DNA of 64,000 bases, from the NCBI RefSeq assembly GCF_003289645.1, contig NZ_QLYX01000005.1, positions 186,001-250,000 of the forward strand, in the 5' to 3' direction. The notes under the pieces are model-generated. The model was given only the letters and a program-made list of their open reading frames with translations. It was not told the origin of the DNA and did not search any database. The position numbers and the translations under genes are program-made. This DNA is from Actinomadura craniellae (GTDB lineage Bacteria > Actinomycetota > Actinomycetes > Streptosporangiales > Streptosporangiaceae). Below are positions 48,137 through 56,028 of the stretch, in pieces. Positions within the stretch are counted from its first letter, which is position 1, and every line of letters starts with the position of its first letter.

Positions 48137-49426
48137 GTGACACCGGAGGAGATCGAGCGGCTGCGGGAGTTCGACCGGGAGCACGTCTGGCACCCCTACG
48201 GGCCGATGCCGGGCACGGTGCCCGCCGAGCCGGTGGTGTCCGCGTCCGGGGTGCGGCTGACCCTCGCCGACGGGCGGGAACTGGTGGACGGCATGTCGTC
48301 GTGGTGGGCGGCGATCCACGGCTACCGGCACCCCGTCCTGGACGCCGCGATCACCGACCAGCTCGGCCGGATGGCGCACGTGATGTTCGGCGGGCTGACC
48401 CACCCGCCCGCGGTGCGGCTGGCCGAACTGCTGCTCCAGATCACCCCCGCCCCGCTGACCAAGGTGTTCTTCGCCGACTCCGGCTCCGTCGCCGTCGAGG
48501 TGGCGATCAAGATGGCGCTGCAGTACTGGCGCTCCCAGGGCGAGGACGGCCGGAACCGGCTGTTCACCGTGCGCGGCGGCTACCACGGCGACACCTTCGG
48601 CGACATGGCCGTCTGCGACCCGGTGAACGGCATGCACCACCTGTTCGCGGACGTGCTGCCCCGGCACGTGTTCGCCCCGCCCCCGCCGCCCGGCCACGAC
48701 ACCCCGCCCGATCCGGCCTACCTCGCCGAACTGCGCACCCTGGTCGCCCGGCACGCCCACGAACTGGCGGCCATCATCGTCGAGCCGGTGGTGCAGGGCG
48801 CGGGCGGGATGCGCTTCTACTCCCCCGGCTACCTGCGGGCGCTGCGCGACCTGGCCGACGAGCACGGGCTGCTGCTGATCGCCGACGAGATCGCCACCGG
48901 TTTCGGCCGGTCCGGCGAGCTGTTCGGCTGCGACCACGCCCGGGTGGTGCCCGACATCATGTGCGTCGGCAAGGCGATGACCGGCGGCTACCTCACGATG
49001 GCCGCCACCCTGTGCACCGACCGGGTGGCCGAGGGGATCAGCCGGGGCGAGGCTGCCGCCCTGATGCACGGCCCGACGTACATGGCCAACCCGCTGGCCG
49101 CCTCCGCCGCGATCGCCTCGATCGAACTGCTGCTGTCGCGCGACTGGCGGGCCGAGGTCGCCGGCATCTCCCGGCGGCTGTCGGCCGGGCTGGCCCCCGC
49201 CCGCGACCTGCCCGGGGTGGCGGACGTCCGGGTGCTCGGCGCGATCGGCGTGATCCAGACCGCCGGGCCGGTGGACGTCCAGGCCGTCCAGAAGGTCCTC
49301 ATGGACCACGGCGTCTGGCTGCGCCCGTTCCGTGACCTGATCTACACGATGCCTCCTTACATCTGCACCCCCGAGGACATCGACCAGATCACCACCGCCA
49401 TGCGCGCCGCCGCCGCATCGCTCTGA
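48137..49426 (+). CDS. bioA: adenosylmethionine--8-amino-7-oxononanoate aminotransferase
   Basis: 429 residues, GTG start with GAAGGGGGAG upstream. BioA transfers the amino group of SAM to KAPA to make DAPA in biotin synthesis. Hallmarks are [60 protein letters not shown], the PLP-region [17 protein letters not shown] and the lysine in [14 protein letters not shown]. The Trp-Trp in SSWWAA is specific for BioA among class III aminotransferases. No other bio gene is in the window; it stands alone. Confidence 0.95.
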   Translation: MTPEEIERLREFDREHVWHPYGPMPGTVPAEPVVSASGVRLTLADGRELVDGMSSWWAAIHGYRHPVLDAAITDQLGRMAHVMFGGLTHPPAVRLAELLLQITPAPLTKVFFADSGSVAVEVAIKMALQYWRSQGEDGRNRLFTVRGGYHGDTFGDMAVCDPVNGMHHLFADVLPRHVFAPPPPPGHDTPPDPAYLAELRTLVARHAHELAAIIVEPVVQGAGGMRFYSPGYLRALRDLADEHGLLLIADEIATGFGRSGELFGCDHARVVPDIMCVGKAMTGGYLTMAATLCTDRVAEGISRGEAAALMHGPTYMANPLAASAAIASIELLLSRDWRAEVAGISRRLSAGLAPARDLPGVADVRVLGAIGVIQTAGPVDVQAVQKVLMDHGVWLRPFRDLIYTMPPYICTPEDIDQITTAMRAAAASL

Positions 49427-49581
49427 CAGTAACCGCGGCTCGCTCGCCGCACCCAACAATCCACAGCCTGTGGAAAAGTCTGCGCCGACCTTCCCGGGGA
49501 GCCGCCGTCCCGGCGGAAGCCGGGCTGCGCCCGGTTCGCCCGGCGGTCAGGGAGGCATGTTCCATGCCCGGCGGTGGCGCC
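49427..49581. other. bioA downstream region with CCACAG palindrome
   Basis: TCCACAG C CTGTGGA near 49456-49470 is a perfect palindrome with a one-base centre, like those at 1955 and (extended) 17104. No gene. The stretch runs into TIR element 4. Confidence 0.4.
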
Positions 49582-49800
49582 TAAGGCCTGTCTCAAAGTG
49601 AGGCCGACAGCCCCTGGCGGTACCACCGACGCCCGTCTCCGGCCCCTTGCTCGCGTGATCGTTGAGGATGGGTGGGGCTGGGGCCCCACCCATCCTCAAC
49701 GATCACCGGCGCAGGCGCTTGTGCCAGGTGGCGGGCGGCCGGGTCCTGCGCGAGCGAGCCAGGATCATCGGCACTCGATCCACTTCGAAACACGCCTTGA
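49582..49800. mobile_element. short TIR element 4 (MITE-like), 219 bp
   Basis: Left end TAAGGCCTGTCTCAAAGT (49582-49599) is the consensus; right end ACTTCGAAACACGCCTT (49782-49798) is its imperfect inverted copy. The interior has a 52-bp palindrome at 49655-49706 (GTGATCGTTGAGGATGGG ... CCCATCCTCAACGATCAC). Confidence 0.7.
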
Positions 49801-49940
49801 GGCCTGTTACGTAGGTGATCGTTGAGGGTGGATGGGACTCCTGCCCCACCCACCCTCAACGATCATGCTGGCAGCGGGTGGGCGTAGCCGTTGCCGGTGC
49901 TGCGGTGGGCTGCTGAACCCGCTTCTGGACAGGCGCGCGG
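49800..49940. mobile_element. partial fifth element abutting element 4, with palindrome
   Basis: Starts AGGCCTGTTACGTAG directly after element 4 and has a palindrome at 49815-49866. Its right part (ATCATGCTGGCAGCGGGTGG) copies the right part of element 3; the right end is decayed to something like GCTTCTGGACAGGCG. It looks like a second insertion or a rearranged copy. Confidence 0.5.
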
Positions 49941-49996
49941 CTGCGCATCGGATCCGCACCATCGCCGACCGTGGGCCATGCGGGACGGTGGCCCTG

Positions 49997-50236
49997 TCAT
50001 GACCAGGCCACCCCCTGGTCGGTGACTTCGGCCGCCGCGAGGGTCCGCCCGTACACGTAGCGGGGCCCGGCCAGGGACAGGAACGCGCCGCGGATCCGGC
50101 CGCGCGCCCCGGGCCGCGCCCCGGCCAGGGCCTCGGCCAGCCGGGCACGGGCCCGGCTCTCGTCGTCGGTGACGCCGGCGGCGCCGTGGTCGTCCCCCAG
50201 GGACACGTCCCACGCGTACAGGCGATGCGCCGTCAT
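49997..50236 (-). CDS. small conserved protein with GVTDD motif (paralogue of 3482-3739)
   Basis: 79 residues from ATG 50236, which overlaps the stop of the upstream gene as ATGA. It contains HRLYAWDVSLGDD, GAAGVTDDESRARARLAEAL and RYVYGRTLAA. This matches the small protein at 3482-3739 motif for motif. Function unknown. In both loci the gene is coupled to a WWA-motif gene and divergent from an XRE/TPR regulator, though the order of the two small genes is reversed. Confidence 0.75.
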   Translation of the reverse strand: MTAHRLYAWDVSLGDDHGAAGVTDDESRARARLAEALAGARPGARGRIRGAFLSLAGPRYVYGRTLAAAEVTDQGVAWS

Positions 50237-51045
50237 CGAGCCTCCCTCGCCACGAAGCCGCCGAACAGCCACCCCGCCAGCGCCCGCCACCGTGGTGCCT
50301 TCGGCCGTCGACGGTGGTACGGCCCGGAGGGCGCGCTGGGTCGGGAGACCGGGCCAGGACGAGCAGATCGGCCGGATTCGTCGGGCGCGGCCGGACGCGG
50401 GGCGGCGGAGCGGGGAGCCGCACCAGGGTGGGCGGCTGGGGCGGAGTCGTGTCGATCGGCTTTGTGGGACACAGCCGGGCGCGGGGCGGTGGAGTGGGAA
50501 GGCGTGCTGGGACGAGTGGCTGGGGTGGAGCTGCGGGACGCGGTCGAGCGTGCGGGTGTGGCGGGGCGGGAAGCCGTACCCGGGCGATCGGGCCGGGCGA
50601 GGGCACGAGACGCGGTCGAGCGGGATGTGCGGGCCGGTGCGGGTGCCCAGCCGATCCATCGCCCGTCCGGGCCGGTGATCACGGGCGGGGGTTTCGGGTG
50701 CCGTGCCGGAGGATCGGCCCGCCCGGTCCGGGGCGCGCGGCCGTGTCCTGCCGCGCCGTCGCCCACGCGGGGTGGCGGGACGCGGCCCGGCGCCGGTCGG
50801 GTGGCGGCGTCCAGCAGGCGGGCCAGTTCGGCCGGGTCAGCCGCCTCGATCAGTCCGGCCGGGTCGGACGCCTTGATCAGCCCCGCCGGGGCCAGCGCCC
50901 ACCACTTTCCGGTGTACTCCCCGAACCACACGCACGCGCCGGGGAACCGGCGGCGCAGTTCGGCGAGGCCGCGATCGGGGTCGATGTCGGCCGCCGTCCA
51001 CGGGACGGCCGTCCGCGGCGTCGTGCTGTCGGCTACTTTGCTCAT
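50233..51045 (-). CDS. WWA-motif protein with long Pro/Ser/Arg-rich tail
   Basis: 270 residues. The N-terminal about 85 residues hold a compact domain: LAELRRRFPGACVWFGEYTG, then KWWALAP and PAELARLLDAA, the same pattern as the frameshifted gene at 3283-3485. The C-terminal two thirds is low-complexity (Pro, Ser, Arg, Ala) with short repeats such as STASRALARPDRP; it may be a disordered extension unique to this copy. It is first in a two-gene unit that diverges from the XRE/TPR regulator gene. No family function known to me. Confidence 0.65.
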   Translation of the reverse strand: MSKVADSTTPRTAVPWTAADIDPDRGLAELRRRFPGACVWFGEYTGKWWALAPAGLIKASDPAGLIEAADPAELARLLDAATRPAPGRVPPPRVGDGAAGHGRAPRTGRADPPARHPKPPPVITGPDGRWIGWAPAPARTSRSTASRALARPDRPGTASRPATPARSTASRSSTPATRPSTPSHSTAPRPAVSHKADRHDSAPAAHPGAAPRSAAPRPAAPDESGRSARPGPVSRPSAPSGPYHRRRPKAPRWRALAGWLFGGFVAREAR

Positions 51046-51183
51046 GGGTCGGAGGTCCTGTTCCGATCAAGGCCCCGGGTCCCCGGTGTTGGCGCACCGG
51101 CCGGGGCCGCCTCATTTCCTGCGTCGATTACGGAAAGTCAAGTGGCGTCACCCCCCGCATGTCACCCTGGTAAGCGCGGGTGA

Positions 51184-51208
51184 GCGCGGAAACGCAGCTT
51201 TTCCGCGC
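51184..51208. promoter_or_regulatory. candidate operator in the divergent XRE region
   Basis: GCGCGGAAA (51184-51192) and TTTCCGCGC (51200-51208) are perfect inverted arms around seven bases. TTTTCCGCG is then repeated at 51209-51217 and again inside the regulator gene (near 51332). A possible binding site for the divergent XRE protein. Confidence 0.45.
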
Positions 51209-51245
51209 TTTTCCGCGGGGCGGCTCGGCGAAGGGACTTCCGGCG

Positions 51246-52574
51246 ATGACCGACGAAGCGAAAAACCAGGTCGGAGCGCATTTGCGTGACCGGCGGCTGA
51301 CCCGTGGCCTGACGGTGGAGGACCTGGCGCGGCTTTTCCGCGAGGTCGCCTCCGAACCCGTCCGGCGCTCCCTGCCCGGGCTCAAGGACATCGAGCGCAG
51401 CATCCGCGGCCATGAGTCCGGCGACCACGCACCGGGCCCGCGCTACCGCCCGCTGTACGCCCGGGCGTTCGGCACGACCGAGACCGAACTGTTCGGCGAC
51501 GGCAATCGAGCCCTGGCGCCCCTATGCGCAGGCACCCCGGCGGTTAGCGTGGAGGGAACGGGCACCACGGGCGATGGAGACGACATGGAACGTCGGCGAC
51601 TGTTACAACTGGCCGCTCTGGGTGTGGGTGCCGGTGCGCTCGGCTCCTCCGGGGAACCGGTGCGCCAGCTTCTCGACCGGGCCCTGGCCCGCGTCTCCCA
51701 TGACATGGAGGACTGGGGAGTCGTCTGCGCCGATCATCTGCATGCGATCAGGACGCGTCCGGCCGCCCAGGCCGGTGACGACCTCCTGCTGGACCTGCTC
51801 GCCGTCCGCCGGCGACTCGACCTACCGGATGCTGAGGACGTCACCGAACTACAGCGGGCCACGGCCGCGCTGGCCACCCTCTACGCCAACGTGCTCACCC
51901 GGCTGGGTGACCACGGGTCGGCTCTGCGCTGGTGGTGCACGGCCCGGCGGGCGGCCGACGCCTCAGGTGATCTCGACCTGCGCCTGCTGGTCCGCGGCTC
52001 GGAAGCCGGGTTCGGCCTCTACGGCCAGCGCGATCCGGAGACGGTCCTGTACCTCACTGAGCGGGCGGAGCGGATCGCGGGGAGCAGGCCCTCCGTCGGG
52101 CTGGCCAAGATCCTGAGCACCCGGGCGAAGGCGCTCAGCGTGCTCGGCAGGCATGACGCGGCGAAGCAGACGCTACGGATCCTGGTGGACGTTCTGCCGG
52201 ACGGTGCGCCCAACGACCTGATGCCTGCCTACTGGACCGAAGACCAGTACGACTTCGCCGAAAGCTGGGTCTACTCGGGCGTGGGCGACGAGGCCAGAGC
52301 GGGCGCGGCCCGGGAACGGGTACTCGCCCGCGCCGGCGACTACCAGTACGACGCCAACGTGCGACTGCACGAAGCCCTCTGCACGGTGGTCAACGGTGGT
52401 GTCGCCGGTGGAATGAGCCAGGCGGCGACCGTTGTGGACGCGTTGCCCGCGTCTTCCCAGAGCGCGATGATCACTGAGATGGGAAAGATCATCCTTCAAG
52501 CGGTCCCCGCCGATGACCGCCGACGCCCTGAGGTCACCGAGTTCCGCACTCTCCTGACGGCCACCGTCACCTGA
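51246..52574 (+). CDS. XRE-family HTH regulator with TPR-like sensor domain (second module)
   Basis: 442 residues from ATG 51246, with GAAGGGA upstream. The HTH reads VGAHLRDRRLTRGLTVEDLA, then PGLKDIERSIRGHESGDHAP. A second segment starts MERRRLLQLAALGVGAGALG, a hydrophobic stretch seen in this regulator class, followed by helical TPR-like repeats (RATAALATLYANVLTRLGDH, ILSTRAKALSVLGRHDAAKQ). It heads the region containing a 35-residue peptide gene and two PIMT-like genes, and is divergent from two small genes. HTH-TPR proteins elsewhere sense peptides, so the downstream peptide is a candidate ligand; that is inference. Confidence 0.82.
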   Translation: MTDEAKNQVGAHLRDRRLTRGLTVEDLARLFREVASEPVRRSLPGLKDIERSIRGHESGDHAPGPRYRPLYARAFGTTETELFGDGNRALAPLCAGTPAVSVEGTGTTGDGDDMERRRLLQLAALGVGAGALGSSGEPVRQLLDRALARVSHDMEDWGVVCADHLHAIRTRPAAQAGDDLLLDLLAVRRRLDLPDAEDVTELQRATAALATLYANVLTRLGDHGSALRWWCTARRAADASGDLDLRLLVRGSEAGFGLYGQRDPETVLYLTERAERIAGSRPSVGLAKILSTRAKALSVLGRHDAAKQTLRILVDVLPDGAPNDLMPAYWTEDQYDFAESWVYSGVGDEARAGAARERVLARAGDYQYDANVRLHEALCTVVNGGVAGGMSQAATVVDALPASSQSAMITEMGKIILQAVPADDRRRPEVTEFRTLLTATVT

Positions 52575-52710
52575 CCGGTCCCGCACATTCCCTTGACAGG
52601 GATCGGCCGGTGACGAAAGCTCACCGTGACGATTCGTGTACGCCGCGCACCACGAGCAGGTCGGCGACGGCGGGCGAAGAGACGACCTGACCCACACGAG
52701 GAGCGGCGGT

Positions 52711-52818
52711 ATGGGCAAGCACGAGGGGCAGCCGAAGGACAAGCCCTACGAGCCCGATCCTTCCCGGGCGGATGACAAGGACAAGCAGGGCTCCGGGAAG
52801 GGAAGCCGCGGTAAGTGA
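52711..52818 (+). CDS. 35-residue hydrophilic peptide, candidate RiPP precursor
   Basis: ATG 52711 is preceded by GAGGAG at eight bases, and the TGA overlaps the next start (GTGA), so expression is coupled to the methyltransferase. The peptide is rich in Lys, Asp, Gly and Pro: it starts MGKHEGQPKD, has KPYEPDPSRADD in the middle and ends QGSGKGSRGK. There is no hydrophobic segment or signal peptide. Five Asp residues (10, 16, 21, 22, 24) are possible targets of a carboxyl methyltransferase. By layout it matches what is described for imiditides, where a PIMT homologue converts a precursor Asp to aspartimide; it is not an FxLD-type precursor. Confidence 0.6.
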   Translation: MGKHEGQPKDKPYEPDPSRADDKDKQGSGKGSRGK

Positions 52819-53927
52819 ACGCCGAGGCCGACCGGATCGACGCGCTCGCCGACCGGCTGGACGTGCCGCCGCCCTGGCGGGCTGCCATGCATGCGGTCCC
52901 CCGGCATCTGTTCGTGCCGCCGGTGGCGTGGGTCGATCCCTATGACGGGCCGGCTTACCTCGTCGACCGTGATCATGATCAGCAGCGGTGGATGGACGCG
53001 GCCTATGCCAATGCCGCGATCATCGTCCAGAAGGACGACGGGGCGACGCCCCTGGCCGAGGAGGGGCGCTACACCTCCTCCCTGTCCTCACCCGATGTGG
53101 TCTTCGCGTTCCTGGACCTGCTCGATCCGTACGAGGCCGACGAGATCCTGGAGATCGGCACCGGCACGGGATGGACGGCCGGCCTGTTGGCGCATCGGGT
53201 GGGTGAGCAGAACGTGATCAGCATTGAGGTCGATGCGGCGCTCGCCGAACAGGCCGCCGTCACCCTGGCGAACGCGGGTGTCATCCCGAAACTGGTCACC
53301 GGGGACGGCGCTGAGATCCGGCCGGAGGGCGGTCCGTTCGATCGGGTGCACGTCACGTGCGGAGTGGCCACCGTCCCGTACGGCTGGGTGGAACAGATCC
53401 GGCCGGGCGGGGTCATCGTGTTCCCCTGGATGTCCGGGTGGGAGCCGGGCCACAAGGCCAGGCTGACCGTCATGCCTGATGGAAGGGCCGTCGGCAGGTT
53501 CGCCCACGGCGGGTGCGGCTACATGATGCTGCGCTCGCAACGCCCTGCGAACACGGATGAGCCACCGGGTGATCCCCGGGAGTCCGCGACGATGACCGAT
53601 CCCCGCCGGCTCTGCCGCGATTCTTACGCCGCGGACGTCGCCATCGCAGGGCAGTGCCCGGACGTCAGGTCAGCGCCCAAACACCACGATGACGGGACGT
53701 TCGAGCTGTATCTCCATGCCGGTGACTCGGCGGCGCAGGTCATCTACTCGCCGCTCTACAAGGCGTCCACCGTCCGCCAGTACGGCTCCCGGAACCTGTG
53801 GGATGAGGTGGAGGCCGCCTTCTTCCGCTGGGTCTCCTGGGGGGAGCCGGGCCGTGACCGGTTCGGCATGACCGTCGCCCCTGAAGGACAGCAGATCTGG
53901 CTCGACTCCCCGAACAATGTCCTTTGA
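52815..53927 (+). CDS. PIMT-like protein-L-isoaspartate O-methyltransferase homologue 1
   Basis: 370 residues, GTG overlapping the peptide stop. The PIMT fold is evident: MHAVPRHLFVPPVAWVDPYD, then YTSSLSSPDVVFAFLDLLDP, SAM motif I ILEIGTGTGWTAGLLAHRVG, acidic motif VISIEVDAAL, and FDRVHVTCGVATVPYGWVEQ. A C-terminal domain of about 130 residues, absent from repair-type PIMT, ends WLDSPNNVL. Extended PIMT homologues of this kind occur in RiPP clusters, where they methylate Asp side chains of peptides. The adjacency to a tiny peptide gene supports such a role over protein repair. Confidence 0.85.
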   Translation: MNAEADRIDALADRLDVPPPWRAAMHAVPRHLFVPPVAWVDPYDGPAYLVDRDHDQQRWMDAAYANAAIIVQKDDGATPLAEEGRYTSSLSSPDVVFAFLDLLDPYEADEILEIGTGTGWTAGLLAHRVGEQNVISIEVDAALAEQAAVTLANAGVIPKLVTGDGAEIRPEGGPFDRVHVTCGVATVPYGWVEQIRPGGVIVFPWMSGWEPGHKARLTVMPDGRAVGRFAHGGCGYMMLRSQRPANTDEPPGDPRESATMTDPRRLCRDSYAADVAIAGQCPDVRSAPKHHDDGTFELYLHAGDSAAQVIYSPLYKASTVRQYGSRNLWDEVEAAFFRWVSWGEPGRDRFGMTVAPEGQQIWLDSPNNVL

Positions 53928-53937
53928 GGGGCGGCAA

Positions 53938-55071
53938 GTGAAGGAGATCGGTGAGCGTATCGACGAGCTGGCCGACCTGCTCACCGCGTCGGGGCACCTG
54001 ACCGACCCGAGATGGCGCGAGGCGTTGCATGCGGTGCCCCGGCACCTGTTCGCCCCGCCGGTGGCATGGGTCGGTTCGGCGGACGGGCCGGACCGGCGGG
54101 TGGACCGGGCCGACGACGAGGTCGCGTGGCTGGACGCGGTGTACTCCGACACCCCGATCGTCACCCAGCTCGATGACGGGAACACCCCGCTGGAGAAGGG
54201 CGGCGACAACTACACCTCGTCGCTCTCCGCGCCGGGCATCGTCATCGTCTTCCTCGAACTGCTCCAGGTCTGGCGGTACCACCGGGTGCTGGAGATCGGC
54301 ACGGGCACCGGCTGGACCGCCGCGCTGCTGTCGGCTCGCGTCGGTGCGGAGAACGTCACCACGATCGAGGTGGACGAGCAGGTGTCGGCGCAGGCGGCCG
54401 GCAATCTCCGGAAGTCCGGGTACCGGCCCGCGCTGATCTGCGCGGACGGCGCACGGGGCCGGCCGGAGGCGGCACCTTACGACCGGGTCCACGTGACCTG
54501 CGGGGTGCGGGAGGTGCCGTACCAGTGGGTGGAGCAGACCCGGCCGGGTGGCCGGGTGGTGTTCCCGTGGATGCCGGGTTTCGCCTTCGGGCATCAGGCA
54601 TGCCTCACGGTGACCGGCTCCGGCGAGGCCGTCGGCCGGTTCCCCGGCAACGCCGGGTACATGATGTTGCGCTCCCAGCGTTTCGACCGCTACGCACCAC
54701 CCGCCGAAGGCGGCGAGAAGGAGAGCACCACGAGGCTGGATCCGCGCACGGTTGCGTGGGACTCCTACGGCTGCGACGTGGCCATTGCGGGGATGCTGCC
54801 CGGGGTGACCTCGGTGGAGGAGGAGACCGGCGACGGGTCCTTCCGGCTGCACCTGCGCGACCCCGGCGGCTCGTGGGCGGTCGTCCACCACGAGCGGGAC
54901 CGGGACGAGTACCCGGTGCGGCAGGCCGGGGAGCGCGGCCTGTGGGACGAGACCGAGGCCGCCTACCTGCGCTGGGTCTCCTGGGGCCGCCCGGACCGCG
55001 ACCGGTTCGGCCTGACCGTGACGTCCGAGGGGCAGCGGGTCTGGCTCGACTCCCCGAGCAACGTCCTCTGA
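53938..55071 (+). CDS. PIMT-like protein-L-isoaspartate O-methyltransferase homologue 2
   Basis: 377 residues from GTG 53938, chosen because GAGGGG lies upstream and its start (VKEIGERIDELADLL) aligns with that of homologue 1; ATG 53917 is an alternative overlapping the first gene. Motifs match the first copy: LHAVPRHLFAPPVAWVGSAD, NYTSSLSAPGIVIVFLELL, VLEIGTGTGWTAALLSARVG, YDRVHVTCGVREVPYQWVEQ and the end WLDSPSNVL. This is a tandem duplicate with many substitutions, so the two may modify different residues or different substrates, or one may be redundant. Confidence 0.85.
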   Translation: MKEIGERIDELADLLTASGHLTDPRWREALHAVPRHLFAPPVAWVGSADGPDRRVDRADDEVAWLDAVYSDTPIVTQLDDGNTPLEKGGDNYTSSLSAPGIVIVFLELLQVWRYHRVLEIGTGTGWTAALLSARVGAENVTTIEVDEQVSAQAAGNLRKSGYRPALICADGARGRPEAAPYDRVHVTCGVREVPYQWVEQTRPGGRVVFPWMPGFAFGHQACLTVTGSGEAVGRFPGNAGYMMLRSQRFDRYAPPAEGGEKESTTRLDPRTVAWDSYGCDVAIAGMLPGVTSVEEETGDGSFRLHLRDPGGSWAVVHHERDRDEYPVRQAGERGLWDETEAAYLRWVSWGRPDRDRFGLTVTSEGQRVWLDSPSNVL

Positions 55072-55135
55072 CGCTCGCGGCCGGTGGCCGGCCCCCGGAG
55101 GAAGGCGGAGGCCGACCACGTTCCGCGGCGGGTGG

Positions 55136-55936
55136 TCAGTGGACGCCGCGGACGATGCCGCCGTCCACCCGTAGCGTGCTGCCGGTGACGTAGTCGGCGA
55201 GCGGGCCGCTGAGGTAGAGGACCGCGGCGGCGATCTCCTCGGGCCGGCCCAGCCGGCCGATGTCGTTGGGCGCCATCTCCTCGATCGCTTTGCGCTCGAT
55301 GTCCTCCCATGTCTCGCCCCAGCCGCGGGCCGGGGCGAGGCCGGTGAGGAGCCGCTGGACGCTGTCGACCAGGATCGCGCCGGGGGCGACCGTGTTGGAA
55401 GTGATCCCGGTGCCCTTCAGCTGGCGGGCCAGCGAGACCGTGAGGTTGTGGCGGGCGGCCAGGGTGGCGTTGTAGTGGGGCAGGTCGGCGCTCGGCTGCA
55501 CGCTGAGCCCGCCGCCGATCTGGATGACGCGCCCCCAGCCGCGTTCGCGCATCCGGGGGACCACCCGCAGGATCATGCGGACGCCGGAGATGACGTTGAC
55601 CTCGTAGGTCTGCCGCCAGTCCTCGGCGGTGGCCTCGTGCCACGAGCGGTGGGGGTAGGAGCCGGCGTTGTTGACCAGGATGTCGATCGGCCCCCCGGCC
55701 AGCGCCGCCTCGGCCACGGCGTCGGCGCCGGCGTCGGTGGCCAGGTCGCCGAGAGCGACGTGGGCGCTGCCGCCGGCCGCCCGGATGCCGGCGGCGACGG
55801 CCTCGGTGCGGGCGCGGTCGCGGCCGTGGACGACGACGTCGGCTCCCTCGGCGGCCAGCGCCCTGGCGATGGCCTCGCCGAGGCCGGAGCTGGAGCCGGT
55901 GACCAGCGCGCGCTTACCCGTCAGTTGAAGATCCAT
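55136..55936 (-). CDS. SDR family protein lacking the catalytic Ser and Lys
   Basis: 266 residues. The classical SDR fold is clear: GKRALVTGSSSGLGEAIARA, DILVNNAGSYPHRSW, VIQIGGGLSVQPSADLPHYN, TSNTVAPGAILVD and the end TLRVDGGIVRG. In the active site Tyr155 is kept, but the usual Ser is Gly142 and the usual YxxxK Lys is Leu159. It may therefore bind NAD(P) without ordinary reductase activity, or use another mechanism. It is divergent from a TetR gene with an operator between them, so it is probably the regulated target. Confidence 0.85.
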   Translation of the reverse strand: MDLQLTGKRALVTGSSSGLGEAIARALAAEGADVVVHGRDRARTEAVAAGIRAAGGSAHVALGDLATDAGADAVAEAALAGGPIDILVNNAGSYPHRSWHEATAEDWRQTYEVNVISGVRMILRVVPRMRERGWGRVIQIGGGLSVQPSADLPHYNATLAARHNLTVSLARQLKGTGITSNTVAPGAILVDSVQRLLTGLAPARGWGETWEDIERKAIEEMAPNDIGRLGRPEEIAAAVLYLSGPLADYVTGSTLRVDGGIVRGVH

Positions 55937-55986
55937 TGTTTCCTCGCATCGCGGTTCGGTTGCCGAGCCGCATCGGATGACTCGAT

Positions 55987-56028
55987 GTCTACAGTTGTAG
56001 ACCTAGTTCAGAGTATACGCTTGTAGAC
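55987..56028. promoter_or_regulatory. TetR operator between SDR and tetR
   Basis: GTCTACAGTTGTAGAC (55987-56002) is a palindrome with 6-base arms; a further TTGTAGAC half-site at 56021-56028 directly precedes the tetR start codon. Location fits autorepression and control of the divergent SDR gene. Confidence 0.7.
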
